A DNA stretch of 64,000 bases from Syncephalis fuscata (GCA_025786725.1 JAHLTZ010000011.1:62001-126000), one strand, 5' to 3'. Numbered from the stretch's first letter, positions 36,890 to 48,960 are shown. Notes: generated from the letters alone by a model not told the origin. Made by a program: numbers and translations.

Positions 36890-37250
36890 TTTAAACAAAT
36901 CATAATAATTAGTGCGATGAGTTGACGTTTTTAATAATAAATTTAGAACAAAAGTAGAAATAGTTTTGGGTAGAGCATGGCTAAGCGAGTATATAATGGC
37001 ATATAAAATGATATTAAAAGGTATAGTGCATATAATGCAATGAGCAACACGAGTGAAGTGTATTGATACATATAGACAATAGAATGTATCTAGTATATTA
37101 TGGAATGATACATAGTAGTGTGGAATAGAATGGGAATGGTATACGTGAATAGAGGATATATGCATACTGGATAATAAATCTATGGTGATGAGTATTTTGG
37201 ACCCTGGTGTGAATTACCCCTAGTTTCATGTTCAATAGAAAGAAAGTTTA
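36890..37250 (-). repeat. Repeat family B, inverted copy of the 40.7-41.0 kb sequence
   Basis: The reverse complement matches 40690-41045. Shared blocks include TTATCCAGTATGCATATATC, CCATTCCCATTCTATT, AATATACTAGA, CCAAAACTATTT and TATTATTAA. The outer part (to 37250) also matches the arm sequence TATTGAACATGA. Confidence 0.75.
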
Positions 37251-38104
37251 ATTTAAAAGTGTAAATATTATTAAATGTTAGTTATTTGACCATCAAACAA
37301 AACATTAGATGGCTAATAAATTGTTTATTGTAAAAAAAATATTTTTATTTAATTAATAAATAATGTAATATATACAATCTATAAATTGAATGACATTGTA
37401 CATAAAAAACTATAAACAAATTGAAATACAGATGAGGAATTGTTCAAGTGGTGGAATAGAACAAAGAATAAAAATCAATAGTATAAAAGCAAATATATCC
37501 ATAGAATATGTCAACAGTAAAACAATAAGTGTAATAAGAACGACAAACAGCAAACAATAAAGACAAATATATTTATAGAACAATGTCATCAATAAAATAA
37601 GGATGCATATCAATGCATAAACAAATGCCATTATTATAGAACATAATATTATAATTGACAGCTAATCTTTTAAGTAGTAGATCTAGTATATAAGCAACAA
37701 TGTTTATTGAATGTTAAATAAAATACTTGTAAATAAATCTACTCTAAACTACGCCTTGTATATAGAACCAATTATAATGTCACAATCTACTGTATTACTC
37801 TAGTAGCCATATAAGCTATGTTTTAGTATTCTTAATAAAACTAATCACCTTATTACGAATACAAAAAGGAACACAGCTTATATAGCTGCTAAAGTAATAC
37901 AAAACGAATTAGCTAAATAGTGATTTATTGTTGCTACAATACAACAGATCATAACATAGCTTTATACAAATTTAAAACACAACGGAGATTAACAACTTTT
38001 TAAATAAGAATATGCAACCATTCTTATAAACTTCACTTGCCATATTATATGGCGCAATAAGTGTGACTTTTTTGAGGGCGGGTTCAGGCTTTTAGGAGAC
38101 TGTT

Positions 38105-38305
38105 TGGATAGCAAATGTAAGTTTTATTTAAATATTTAATAGTATTACTAATACAATGTCTTATTACATTTAATTCTATTTTATGAAATAATAATGTTAT
38201 TATATTATACTAATGTTTATTATAAATAATGATTTAAACACAAATTAATCCAATCAACTCGTCAACTAATTGAATCGTTATGATCGATTGCGTAAAAAAT
38301 TTGCT
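38105..38305 (+). repeat. Partial copy of repeat family A
   Basis: Direct match to 16200-16390, including TATTACTAATACAATGT, ATAATGTTATTATATTA, CTAATTGAATCGTTA and GATTGCGTAAAAA. Confidence 0.75.
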
Positions 38306-38677
38306 ACTTTGACACTCAGCTACCCATGACAGTTACACATTAGTAACTGGACATAGATGATTATCAATAAACCAACTTGCTACCATTTTGCTCTTCACGT
38401 GAAGTCAAGTGGTGGCCTGATCTACACGAGATCCAATACGTGTCTAGTGGTATGCACCACGTGAATAGAATTACTTATCCAAGAATTGTTTCATGGTGGT
38501 GAGAACCATTAAGGCCTGTTCCGAAAAGCAACCATTTTTATTATTCTGAGCTACAATCGTGCCGGTACAACTAGGCCGAAAATCCGACTGTTGTCAAAAA
38601 CTATTTAACGAGACCGCCTACCTTGCAAGCTCAACCATATCCATACTCTCCGTCATACGTGCTAGTTTGTTTTTACA

Positions 38678-40451
38678 ATGACTGCTTCAGTCACTGACGC
38701 AGCCGAGCAGTCTGTGCTAACCTCGTCTGTAAAGCACTCACGGACACCGGCCTTCCGGTCACTTCGTCCTGCCAAAACAACTCGTAGTCGTTCGTCGAGC
38801 TATACGAAGCTACAGGGCCGTGTCATTGCAAAAGCAAATACCTTCAACGTATCCGCAGATTATGATGCAAAGGATGTATCATTTTGCTCTACACTAGCAG
38901 CACCTACTCGCATCGAAACAATGGAAGAGATTGAGGGAGAAAAGGTGGCATGGAGCCATGAAGAAGACGAAAAACGGCGTCATATGCCGTAAGTAAATAT
39001 AGCTATAATTAATTAATTATATATATACTTATCGCTGTGTTATTTAGACGTAATTTGGCAACAACATTTATGCACATGGGTAAGTAATTATAATGTGAAT
39101 CAATACAATTGCTAACTAGTCGATCCAATATGCTAGCCACAATACCGGCAGTAGTTGCGGCACGACGTCTAACCAATCGATCACGTAATCCAGGCTGGTC
39201 ATTTCGTGACGAGGCTGTCACTACATGGTTGCACTTTTCATTGGGTACTAGCGATTTTACTCAATGGCGCAAGCTAATGTGGATGGGCAAGGTGTTTGGG
39301 GCAGTACGTGCGGGCAACAAGTTTGCTCGAAAAATCGAAGAGCCTGGCATTAGTGGCTACTGGTTTGATGAGTCCAAAGGTGCACCTATTAAGGAAAAGG
39401 ACATTGTATGGCTCTATTTCCACGGTAAGTAAATAATATTTATTAATAAAACATACTATTGACGTGCTGATTCGCAATGCTATTAGGTGGTGGTTATATT
39501 TCCGGTGATCCTATTATGCATGTCAGTGCATTTGGCCATCTTTTAAAGGCACTTCGAGTAAAGAATAACATTCGCAATATTCGTTTGTTAGCCGTCAAGT
39601 ACCCAATAGCGCCGGAAAACTACTATCCGTCGCAGATTAATGCAGCTATGGATGCTTATAAATGGCTAATCAATGTGCATAAAACACCAGCTAGTAAAAT
39701 TATAGTTGGTGGTGATTCGGCTGGTGGCAATTTGTCACTGGCATTGCTACAACGTATTCGTGAAGCGGAGCTGCCTATGCCCAGTCTTTGCGTGCTTATG
39801 TCGCCATGGGTTGAAATGCTGCTAACCATTCCTGAGGGCGTGATTACTCGTCCACAGCTGCAGGCAGATATTCTTTCAATGCGCAGTTCACGACCTGTCG
39901 TATTGGCATATCTAGGCAAATCAAACATGGACCCTGCCAATCCGATTGTCTCGCCAGTCAATATGAATTTTACTGGCATGCCTCCTATGGTGGTGCAATG
40001 GGGTGGCAAGGAACTATTTTCACAACAAATTCGTGAATTCTGTTCACGTGCCGAAAATGCAAACATTCGAGTATTACGCGATGCCGATCCCGATATGTCG
40101 CACACCTACCAGATGCTTATTGATTTGATCGGAGCACGTAGTGCGCGGGGACTCGACCGGCTCGCCGCAATGGTAGCTCGTATGGTAGTAGAGGAAATGG
40201 GATCAGATGGCCAAGGCGGTGGTCCTGGTCCACGCAAAAGTAGCTCATTACCCGCCTCATTATACATGTCGCAATCCAATAGCTCAAGTTTTGCTGCACT
40301 TGAAAAGTCTAGCTCGTTCAATATCAATACAGCTAAAGAACTTATAGTTGAACAGTGCGAAGCAATTGATAACAACTCGGAGCAGTTGACTGGAGCATTA
40401 GCTGCTATGAGTATCGATACAAATCGTAAAGAAATAAGTGTCAGCGTATAA
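38678..40451 (+). CDS. Alpha/beta-hydrolase, hormone-sensitive-lipase type
   Basis: Likely esterase or lipase on acylated substrates. Exons 38678-38988, 39048-39079, 39137-39424 and 39487-40451 give 531 residues. The acceptor at 39136 (TGCTAG) is chosen over the nearer TAG at 39119 because only it keeps phase and puts CTAAC at branch-site distance. The HSL oxyanion motif HGGGYISGD spans the last junction. The nucleophile elbow is GDSAGGN with Ser at about residue 288. Late motifs NFTGMPPMVVQWGGKELF, DADPDMSHTYQM supply the candidate Asp and His of the triad. A Ser-rich tail of about 85 residues follows. The N-terminal 100 residues are basic and Ser-rich. A cluster of inverted repeats starts right after the stop. 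Confidence 0.9.
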
Positions 40452-40519
40452 CTATATTATTGTTGTTTTTGCATTTATATTATTAAGTTAGTACATATTA
40501 AACAGTTTATTAAATATTT

Positions 40520-41670
40520 GAAATGATTTGGGACAAATGACTTTTTTTAATAACATTCGCGCAATTGAGCACATATTTAATCTATTGAACATGGGGACAA
40601 GTGGTAAGTTTTATTTAATTATCACATTATTATATTTAGTGTGATTTGGGGGACAAATGACTAACATCTAATAACATCCAATCTATTGAACATGATGATG
40701 GGTGGTGAATGACATCACTCATCAAATACTCGTCATCATAGATTCATTATCCAGTATGCATATATCCTCTATTCCCCTATATCATTCCCATTCTATTACA
40801 TACTAGTATATATCATTCTACAATATACTAGACTCATTTTATTGTTTATATGTCCCAATGTACTTTACTCATTCCACTCATTGCGCTATATACATTATAA
40901 CTTTGACATAATTTTTATACTTTCTCACCATATATTTATCATTCTATTTATCATTCTATACTCGTCTAGCCTTGTTCTATCCAAAACTATTTTTATTTTT
41001 GTCCTAGCATTATTATTAACAAAGGTCAACTAATTCCGCTCATTGATCATGCATATATGCTCATTAACTTCAACATGGCTAATCGTCATTTTACACCGTA
41101 TATTTTTTATAATGTATATTATTTTATTGTCTAGTAACTACGAGTTAGCTATTGCAGTTGTCCTTTTTGTTCTAGCACCATTATTAATAAATGTCGACTA
41201 ATGTCGGTCATCTGCTCATGCATATATGCTCAATAACTTTAACATTGCTAATCTCGTTCAATATTGCGTATTCATTATAATGCTTATTATTTTATTATAT
41301 ACTGGCTATACGCTGTCTATAACCGTTGTCGGTGTGGTTCCAATTCTTTTATTAATAAAAATACACTTATCGCACTTAGTTTGTTTACTGAGTTATATTG
41401 ATAGAACAGATAATATGGATATAAACGGAGTTATGTTTTATTGACATTGTTTATAAACAAACTAAATCATGTCAATTAGTTATGATTTTAATGTTAATCA
41501 AGTAAAGTGACGAATATACATAGTAATAACACATATTGTGCTGACATATGCATATTGGATAATAAACTTACAATGATGGGTATTTGATGCTTGACGTCAC
41601 TCACCACCCATCATGTTCAATAAATTGGATGCTATTAAATTTAGTCCTTTTAACCACAAATCATACTAAA
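40520..41670. mobile_element. MITE-like element with about 125-bp inverted arms (repeat family B)
   Basis: Arms at about 40635-40763 and 41545-41670 are inverted copies (TATTGAACATGATG, GGGTGGTGA, TCAAATAC, TTATCCA-TATGCATAT in both). 40520-40615 is a truncated extra copy of the outer left arm (TGATTTGGGACAAATGACT, TCTATTGAACATG). Inside, a unit of about 165 bp is partly repeated in tandem (40990-41090, 41150-41260, and a third piece near 41330). No transposase frame is visible, so it would be non-autonomous. Target-site duplication not established. Confidence 0.65.
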
Positions 41671-41821
41671 TAGCAATAAATTCAATTTAATTGTATAATA
41701 GTGTTAAATAACACATAATATTTTATATGATGATGCAGTTTATTTAACTCAATTAACAAGTACTAAAAGCTAAAAGCTAAAAATGAAATGGTATATAGCA
41801 TGTATGTATTAGTACAATAAC

Positions 41822-41960
41822 AACAACGACTGCGGAATGACATGGAATCAATCATATGGCTTCTATTAATATTCAATTAATCTTCCTACACATAGCCAAC
41901 AATGATAGGTCTTAAATGTTCCAAAAAATCAAATGATATGTTACACTATTTATTTAAAGG
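41822..41960 (+). repeat. Repeat family A, arm facing 42100-42230
   Basis: CAATCATATGG, CTATTAATATTCAAT, TAATCTTCCTACACAT and AGCCAACAA match 16100-16190 directly and 42105-42230 in reverse complement. Together with the next copy it makes a fold-back of about 125-bp arms around a 150-bp centre. Confidence 0.7.
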
Positions 41961-42099
41961 ATATGGTTGCATTTTACTTTGCTCCCACATTTGTCCCCAA
42001 AGCACAATTCGTTCCAATCAAAGCCATGCTGTTATGCACAATATAGTTATATTACTTCCTATTAAAATATTGTTAATAAATTGATTTAAATAAATAATG

Positions 42100-42605
42100 T
42101 AGCATACTATTTGATTTCATTGAAACATTTGAGGTTGATTATTGTTGTTGTTGGCCGAATGTAGAAAGATTGATTGAATATTAATAAAAGCCATATGATT
42201 GTAATTTCATGTCATTCTGCATTTGTTGTTATTACATCTGAATGGTCTCTTCTATTTTCTAATATTGTACTATTATATTTTAAGCATATTTGTGATGTAA
42301 GCTCATGATCAATATAATTAATATAAATGTCGTTTATTAAACAGCCACTTCTCACTATAGCCAATCCAACTAAATAAATGGCATTTTGAACAATTAATAT
42401 CATAATAATAATGTATATATATTAAAGCAATAATAAAGATAACTAATTAATTACATTATTGTATTGATAATTACACATGAATTAGTCAATGTTGGATATA
42501 ATATTATACATGGAATAGTGATGAACGAGTGTTTAATTGTGTCTAAAAGTGTTGAGGGGTGAAATGGATAGATAAAAATGTGAAAGTACAGTAGCTTCCT
42601 CTTTT
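42100..42605 (-). repeat. Repeat family A, long inverted copy of 15678-16200
   Basis: The reverse complement aligns along its whole length with 15678-16200. On the minus strand it keeps an open frame at 42403-42212 (NAIYLVGLAIVRSGCLINDI...) whose amino acids are largely conserved in the other copy, suggesting descent from a coding exon. Confidence 0.75.
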
Positions 42606-43447
42606 GATTTAAATAGTTTATTAGGCCATTGTTAATAGAGGAATTTTCAAAAATGCCACCTTTTTTATTTTAATTACCAAAATGTTGCTTTTAGAAAGAA
42701 TAAAAATTTTATAACAAATTACGATTTCTTAAAAGATTATAAATAAAAATTATTCAGTTATTCAATTATTGAATCCTTTTATTAAGAAAATATATCTAAA
42801 TGTCTACCAAACTACTCAAAAAGGCTATGCTTACTAGTATCGAAGAACTGAGGTTGCCGTTGACAAATTTAAACTTGCTGGCAATTGTAAATAGTGTTGC
42901 TACATTCTCAAATGTAAAATTAAAAGATGTAAAAACAAAAGTATTAAGTATATATTTAATTATTTAACATACACTAACCATTGTAGTAGCATAATAGGTG
43001 TTATTATTTCTTATTACAAAGCTTGATCTGTTTTTAGTTCAGTAAAAATGAATGATATTGTTGCAACAATAGTAATAAAATACTATAACATTGACCAAGT
43101 AATCAAAGGAAGAAAAGAAATAGAAGTAGCTTAGTCAAATGTTTTAATATCAATTTAATAAAAAATTATTATTAGTATCAAGTGGTTTTAACTTTAACAA
43201 TAGCTTAGACTAGCATATTTATAACAAAAGTTGTAACTGTATAAATTCTGATAATAAACTAAATGAATTGGATTATACAAAGGCATCTTTATTATTATCT
43301 AAGTAACAGTACTATGTATTTACAATATAATTGAATAACAAAAGTTACAAAGTTAAACTGCTCTGATGTGAAAAAGCTAATTACAACAAATGTAACAAAT
43401 TTTTAATTTAAAACTTTATTTACATAATTTAGTTTATTGTATTAATT
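42606..43447 (+). other. AT-rich intergenic with small doubtful frame
   Basis: A 55-codon frame starts at 42800 (MSTKLLKKAMLTSIEELRLP). It could be spliced to a second piece near 43047-43134, but no pair of splice sites is convincing. No function assigned. Confidence 0.3.
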
Positions 43448-45130
43448 ATGTCTCACCAACGCGACCATTCACCTGAACAGATACGAAAGCGAGCTCATTT
43501 GGATACAGATCATGTATCGGTACAGTTACCAGTACTGAATCCATGTTACTGCTCTTCTGATGCATTACAAAGTATACGCCAGATTATTCTGGGCACTGCA
43601 TCATTAACGACAGAAGACGGTACTTGGACTGAGCCAGCTACTCGCGCTCGTTGCTTTGCTACGCCTTTCCCTGTACTTCAACTGCCGCATTTTTTTTCAC
43701 AGCCAAATGACGCGTCACCACATAAATTTGCTACTGGATTGCAAGACGAATTAAAGCAAGTGCAATTCCAGCATCGTTCTAATGATCTATACGATTTCTA
43801 TCAGTCATGGGATGCGCAAACACTGAAAGGTGCGCATATAAGTGGTTTGCGTGAAACAATAGCCTCTGCACCCATACTGCAACTAATCGAAACGGTCCTT
43901 GGTGTTGAAGGATTACAAGAAGGAAGGGTGGACATGGCGGCGCAGCGTTATGAAAATGGCGGCTATTTACTATGCCATGACGATGATATTAAAGAAGAAG
44001 TGGAGGCAGGTGTTGCACGTCGAGTAGCATTCGTCTACTATCTTGTTGACGAGGCGTGGACAGCGCAAGAGGGTGGTGAGCTTGCTTTATTCGACACGAT
44101 CAATGGGCAGCCAGGTCAGATAGTACGTCGATTGGTGCCAGAGCGTGGCGCGTTAATTTTATTTCGCGTTGGAGAAACGTCGTGGCATCAGGTTGAAGAG
44201 GTTCGCTCGCAGTTACCTGGCCGTTCTAGATGGTCGGTTACTGGCTGGCTATACGGCCCTCTTCATGAAGCTAAAACGGAACAAATAGACAATGAGGATA
44301 ATAAACGGCTTAGTAATGGCACGGTACAACTATTACCACAATTTACTTCATTGCAACAATCAACAACAACGACAACAGCATTAGATGAGTGGATATGTCA
44401 AGATTATTTAATACCAGCAGCCAAAGAACGCATTTTAAAACAATTTACTGATGAGTCAGTTGTGCAATTACAAGGTTTTTTACGTGCAGATGTACGTGCT
44501 AAATTAGCCGAAGCCATTTTGTTAATGCGTACCAAAACCAGTACTGCTCATTATGATACACAGTCATGGCGTGTAGAAGGTCCTGCTAGCTTTAGGCGCT
44601 ATTCCTTATTGGATGGATCCACAGTTAACGATAGTGAAGTCAAACAGTCTATTCAATTACTTAATAGATTTGATTTATTTTTACAATCAACCAAGTTGGC
44701 CGAATATTTTGGTGAAATTACCGGACTGGCAACCAATGCCGACTCATCAGGTGTTTTTGGCCAATTACGACGAATTGTACACGGTAATTATACATTATTA
44801 CGTGATGATTGGATTGAACCCACGGGCTTGGATGCATTATTTTATATACTTGCCTCACCAAGTACAGCGGGAAATAGCAGCGAAACTGCTGTCCATTGGC
44901 CTAATATCGATGATGATAAAAAGGAATGGCAGGGTGCTTATCATTATATTAATACAGAAGATGGAGACTTGTTGGCCACACTGCCGCCAACTGATAATGC
45001 ATTGACACTTGTTTATCGTGATGAAGGCGTGTCACGTTTTCTTAAATATTCATTACAAGAAGATGCTTGTGTAGAACGGTTAGATGCCATCTACACTTAT
45101 GCTGTTCATTATATCGACGATGATGAATAA
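43448..45130 (+). CDS. TPA1: Ofd1/Tpa1-type prolyl dihydroxylase (OGFOD1 family)
   Basis: Fe(II)/2-oxoglutarate dioxygenase. Family members hydroxylate a proline of ribosomal protein uS12 and affect translation termination and oxygen response. Single exon of 560 codons, close to the family length. The catalytic N domain carries the iron ligands H177 and D179 in YLLCHDDDI, H247 in SWHQVEEV, and the 2OG-binding R261 in SRWSVTGWLYGP. The second half (from about 310) is the non-catalytic Ofd1 C-terminal degradation-type domain. It contains a QGFLRADVRAKLAEAI helix and a variant dioxygenase fold without ligands. The N terminus has a basic stretch RKRAH, a possible nuclear signal. No frame problem. 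Confidence 0.93.
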   Translation: MSHQRDHSPEQIRKRAHLDTDHVSVQLPVLNPCYCSSDALQSIRQIILGTASLTTEDGTWTEPATRARCFATPFPVLQLPHFFSQPNDASPHKFATGLQDELKQVQFQHRSNDLYDFYQSWDAQTLKGAHISGLRETIASAPILQLIETVLGVEGLQEGRVDMAAQRYENGGYLLCHDDDIKEEVEAGVARRVAFVYYLVDEAWTAQEGGELALFDTINGQPGQIVRRLVPERGALILFRVGETSWHQVEEVRSQLPGRSRWSVTGWLYGPLHEAKTEQIDNEDNKRLSNGTVQLLPQFTSLQQSTTTTTALDEWICQDYLIPAAKERILKQFTDESVVQLQGFLRADVRAKLAEAILLMRTKTSTAHYDTQSWRVEGPASFRRYSLLDGSTVNDSEVKQSIQLLNRFDLFLQSTKLAEYFGEITGLATNADSSGVFGQLRRIVHGNYTLLRDDWIEPTGLDALFYILASPSTAGNSSETAVHWPNIDDDKKEWQGAYHYINTEDGDLLATLPPTDNALTLVYRDEGVSRFLKYSLQEDACVERLDAIYTYAVHYIDDDE

Positions 45131-45297
45131 AATACCATTTAAATAATAATCGTTGCTTTGTTATTGTAATAATTAGGTTAAACTACGTAAAACCAGTCTG
45201 ATATAACCATAACTAATATAACAATATTTGTATTGCATATTCTACAGCTATAATAGCATATTTATTAACCGTACTTATTGGATTTATATCTAGCAAG

Positions 45298-46731
45298 TTA
45301 TGCACGTAATGTAGCATGGTGCTTGGCCCATTCAGGATGCTTTTTAACAATTGCCTCGCTCATTTCTTCTACATGTGCACAAAGTGACTGTAATCTTTCA
45401 TCCCAACGACTAAATATACGTGCCGATGATGATTCAAGTGTAGCACCGCGACCTACATCGGCTCCGGTAGTTGGTTCGGCTTCTCTGGTTTGTTCTCCCA
45501 TGGGTGTACGTTCAAATGCAATTAATCGCTCTATTTGGTCGATTGAGCCACGGATTCGACCCTCGCCTATCATACGTGCCGCAATAGTCTCTGCATGTGT
45601 CTCTGTGGTATTAAGTAGTCGGGCCAGTTCGTTTACGCAGATATAATCATATAGCCTTGATGCACTTAGCAGATTATGTTCAAGTACGGCCCGGTCCAGC
45701 ACTGTGCTGCCATCGGCCAATACGGCCTGATGGTGTTCGGAAAGATGTTCGGTAAACAGCGCCACTTCTTCAGATGACAATACTCGATCTAAATATACTT
45801 TTGTCAACATCGAATACAGTCCGGTGAGTTCACGTGTGCGATCGCTTTTATACAGCATAGCCAGCACACGCGATCGTTGTGGACCTGCTGGTGACAACAC
45901 GGCACATATCACTGCTTGTTTGCTATAAACGCCATGAATCAATCGTCTATTTTAGAGACTTGTCTACTTACAGGCATTCACGGCGTTCGCCCTCTTCGAC
46001 GCTTGTTTCAAAGCTAAGTTGATAATATTTCATGCTTGCATCGATGAAGCGGCGCTTAGAATCGAGTACACGTGCCTGTGACAGCTTAAAGTGTATCAAG
46101 TCCTCTTGATCGCCTGTGTCATGAATCAGCAATGCAGCACGGTTAAGGAATATTTCAGCCTCGTTGGCATCATCATCGGCCAGTAACAAGCGAACAATAC
46201 GAATGTATGTTTTAAGCTGCTTGGTTGGAGCAATAACTCTATAATAACATTAGTTACCATCGCTGCTACTATACGTTCAATTTACCGGTGGCCAGATTCG
46301 AGTGGAATTCGTTGTAAGGCTCGTGCCGCGTTTCGCCAGTCTTCTTCTTCCTCGTAAAGCTGGGCTAGCTTTTCTTGAAAGTGTGTAATCTAAGTCATCA
46401 TAAGCGATAGTAGCACTACTATCTTTATATCACTTGCCTGCTCTTCAAACGAGACTGCACGCGCTGCCATTGCAGCTGCGCCCTCGTTAAGCACTAGCTG
46501 CGCAGTCTCAGTTGGCAGCTGACTTGCTGTGCTGCACAGTTCATCTAAGACTTGACGCGATACTAGCAGGTTGACCTCCTCTCGCACCACGGCATCGAGA
46601 ATAGGACGTAACGCGGCCGACGGTGGAGATAAAGCTGTCGGCTCTTTGACCAGACTATCAAGCAGCTGCTTGTAGCCGGCTGCAGGATGTCCCTGCCGGC
46701 TTAGTTCTTCAAGTGAAGCGGTTACGTTCAT
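45298..46731 (-). CDS. CSN4: COP9 signalosome subunit 4 (PCI domain)
   Basis: Subunit of the signalosome that removes Nedd8/Rub1 from cullins, linking to SCF function. Exons 46731-46438, 46389-46286, 46238-45972 and 45922-45298 join in phase to 429 residues, slightly longer than typical. Csn4 hallmarks: HFQEKLAQLYEEEEDWRNAA, VRLLLADDDANEAEIFLNRA, AVICAVLSPAGPQRSRVLAMLYK and a PCI winged helix with LEHNLLSASRLYDYI, LARLLNTT. C-terminal helix: RWDERLQSLCAHVEEMSEAI. The first intron uses a GC donor (GCAAGT) with a TTATGATGAC-type branch and TTAG acceptor. Tail-to-tail with the Tpa1 gene (167 bp between stops). Confidence 0.93.
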
Positions 46732-47263
46732 ATTGTCAAATGGCTAGAAAAGTGAATGAATAACTGAAAAAGGTGTTGATGATGACGATGCAAAGGCCAT
46801 CCAATTGATTGTCAGTTTGCTACTATTAAATCTAGATAAATAGCGTGTTTTATTTATATTAGTTATCTATACAATATATAGACTTATCGAGTAATCTTTT
46901 TAATTACTTTAAAGACATTTGAATAAATTACATAGATGCTGTAGAGTTTAGATATTAAATCAGATCAGACATATTTTATTATGATTTTTATGTAGTCAAT
47001 AAACAAGGAATTTACATTGAAATAAAATACTTTTAAATTGCTAGCTTACAACTACACCTTCAATATAAATATAAAATAAACCAAAAGAATATTTAAGCAA
47101 ATGCACAATTTACACTAAATGCTTTTTTAATAATAATTATATCGTTGTGCAACAAGAGTATATTGTAGTTTATTAGCTTAATAATGCTATTGGTGTTTAT
47201 ATAGCAATGAAAAGTAAAGTAAAATAAACGCATACAACTATGGCATATTTAATTATACACCAT
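46732..47263. other. AT-rich intergenic
   Basis: Between the Csn4 start and the 3' end of the next minus-strand gene. A weak match exists between 47025-47060 and 37720-37765. Nothing else seen. Confidence 0.35.
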
Positions 47264-48453
47264 TTAATTAAAAGAACCATTGTTTTCAGTTGGGGTATAT
47301 TCTGGTGGAAGATCTTGATTGTTAGACATAGAATCAGTAGAAAAGCCTCTATATGGTGGTCGACGTTGCGAAGAAGAAGGTGTATTGCCAGATATAGAAT
47401 CAATAGAAGGACGCCTGTATTGTGGTGGATGTTGATAAGAAGGTGGATTAATTGTTGGTAGTGCAAATCGCTCGTAGTCATTTCTAACAATTTCTGATGC
47501 ATCCTCAAACTCCAAGCCAGGCTCGATTTTTTATAAAAGTCTACTAAATTAAGTAATACTCTATCGTTTACTTCTGTAATTGCATTATCGTTTAGCCCTT
47601 GACTAGGATAAGAAGGATGGCTTTTGAAAGGACGCAGATAGTTAATGATTCCAATTACTGCGCGGCTATTTGTAACGCATATACCTGACAACCATATAAG
47701 CATATTTACAAATATAGGCAATTAAATATTTAACTTACTCTTCTCAACAGAACCATTGATATACAATCCTACGTCTTTTAGTATTTTTAAGACTATTCAA
47801 TTGATTATCAGCGAACAATTACTATAATAATTATGTACTTACGATTTAGAGTTTGTGTATATATTTTTAGCTTTTCGCTTTGCTTGATATTTGAATATCT
47901 AACAACGTTATCAGCACTCGTGCCACAGCCTCGTTCAACAACCAGGTAACAAACAAAATTAGTTTTAGGAACAAATTTCTTGATAACAGAATAAACTGGG
48001 TTAAACGGGCATTTGGTTCATATGCATTGTAATCTCCATGATATAGGTACTATCAGTGATGTTAATATATTGATGGTTTACAATAATAATGAATATACAT
48101 ACTTAATATGCTATAAATGAATTATGCTTGGTATTACTATTTCCGCATATTACTTTAGCATTAGCTTCAGCATCCTTCTTTACAGCATATTTTGCCAACA
48201 TAATGTATGCGCCTTCTTTTAACAATGAATTTTGATTAATAGTAAGGCTACCGATGTTAAATGCACCAGGTTGACCTAATTCATAACCAAAAGTAGGATC
48301 CACTTCTATAACATGCTTAGTATTTTGTTGAAAGCCAATACATCATGCTTTACCTTTCTTTTTACTTAATAAATTTGGTGATGCTAAAACACTTTGGCCA
48401 ACTGATAGCAGCACCAGCAGTGGTAAAATAGACTTGGCTCCAGATAGCATCAT
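47264..48453 (-). CDS. Secreted effector-like protein, inverted paralogue of 22512-23596, frame interrupted
   Basis: Exon 1 (48453-48354) gives a signal peptide (SILPLLVLLSVGQSVLA) almost identical in design to its paralogue. Exon 2 (48305 to about 48103) holds EVDPTFGYELGQPGAFNIGS, and later parts include FVPKTNFVCYLVVERGCGTS. The final exon ends in a long Pro/Ser-rich tail with units PPQYRRPSIDS, RRPPYRGFSTDS and LPPEYTPTENN. Exon 2 ends with an in-frame TAA at the donor where the paralogue has AAT. A6 at 47527-47532 breaks the frame between YKK and EPGLEF. A third one-base shift lies near 48012-48014. The second and third look like homopolymer errors. The TAA needs checking. The gene may be intact, truncated or decaying. 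Confidence 0.6.
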
Positions 48454-48960
48454 TGAGTTCTTGTCTAATGTCTATATTTTGTAATGTCGTAAAATATTGT
48501 AGTTCAACAATAAGATGAGCAGGCGTAAATGGATTGTGTGTGCGATAAAGACATAAAATGGCAAGATGTTCGATTATTTATAGCAAAATACAGCACATAG
48601 AAATCAATGCAGGCTATGTTGTTTAAGCAGAAAACATATTTATTTCAATGTTAGCCAGCATGAAAGTGAAACATCTTAACTGAGCGACAACTCAAAATGG
48701 AAACTGATAATTGTGCATGCTATATTGGATGTATTGTTTTAAATTTGAATACCGCCTCTTACTCAAATTAGTAGATGACATGCCATATTGATGGATTGGT
48801 ACAAATATAGTAGCAAGAATTTCAAATATTCAAAAAAATAATTGGAGAATAATCAGCAACTGAGCTGCTTTTTTTATTTCATCGGTTTGGACATGGAATA
48901 CTACAGTCAATTTTTGCATGCTATGTAGTCACTATTTTATCGATTCAATACTTTTATAAA
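48454..48960 (-). repeat. Duplicated promoter region, inverted copy of about 22060-22511
   Basis: The reverse complement runs parallel to the region upstream of 22512. Shared features include AAATTCTTGCTACTATA, TTTCCATTTTGAGTT, the CACACACAATCCATTT block and the leader just before ATGATGCTAT. Similarity extends through the promoter, so the duplication was genomic, not by retrotransposition. The introns are shared too. Confidence 0.75.

Larger units (their letters stand above)
36642..38677. other. Repeat-bearing intergenic region
   Basis: Contains two dispersed-repeat copies, listed separately (36890-37250 and 38105-38305). Open frames at 36884-37165 and 37410-37631 are hydrophobic and AT-driven. 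The first lies wholly in the repeat. The last 300 bp (38380-38677) are GC-richer and probably the promoter of the lipase. Confidence 0.5.

Noticed and set aside
39109-39136. Apparent frame break between lipase exons 2 and 3
   Set aside because: It disappears if the acceptor TGCTAG at 39136 is used instead of the TAG at 39119, with CTAAC as branch site.
40842-41444. Hydrophobic small frames (40842-41033, 41226-41444)
   Set aside because: They fall inside the inverted-repeat element and are products of its AT/pyrimidine composition.
43047-43134. Short stretch resembling the helix-turn-helix end of bacterial DnaA (IVATIVIKYYNIDQVIKG)
   Set aside because: Only about 30 residues in an AT-rich region, with no signature R-x-I-A-M-Y-L after it and no supported gene structure. 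Most likely chance.
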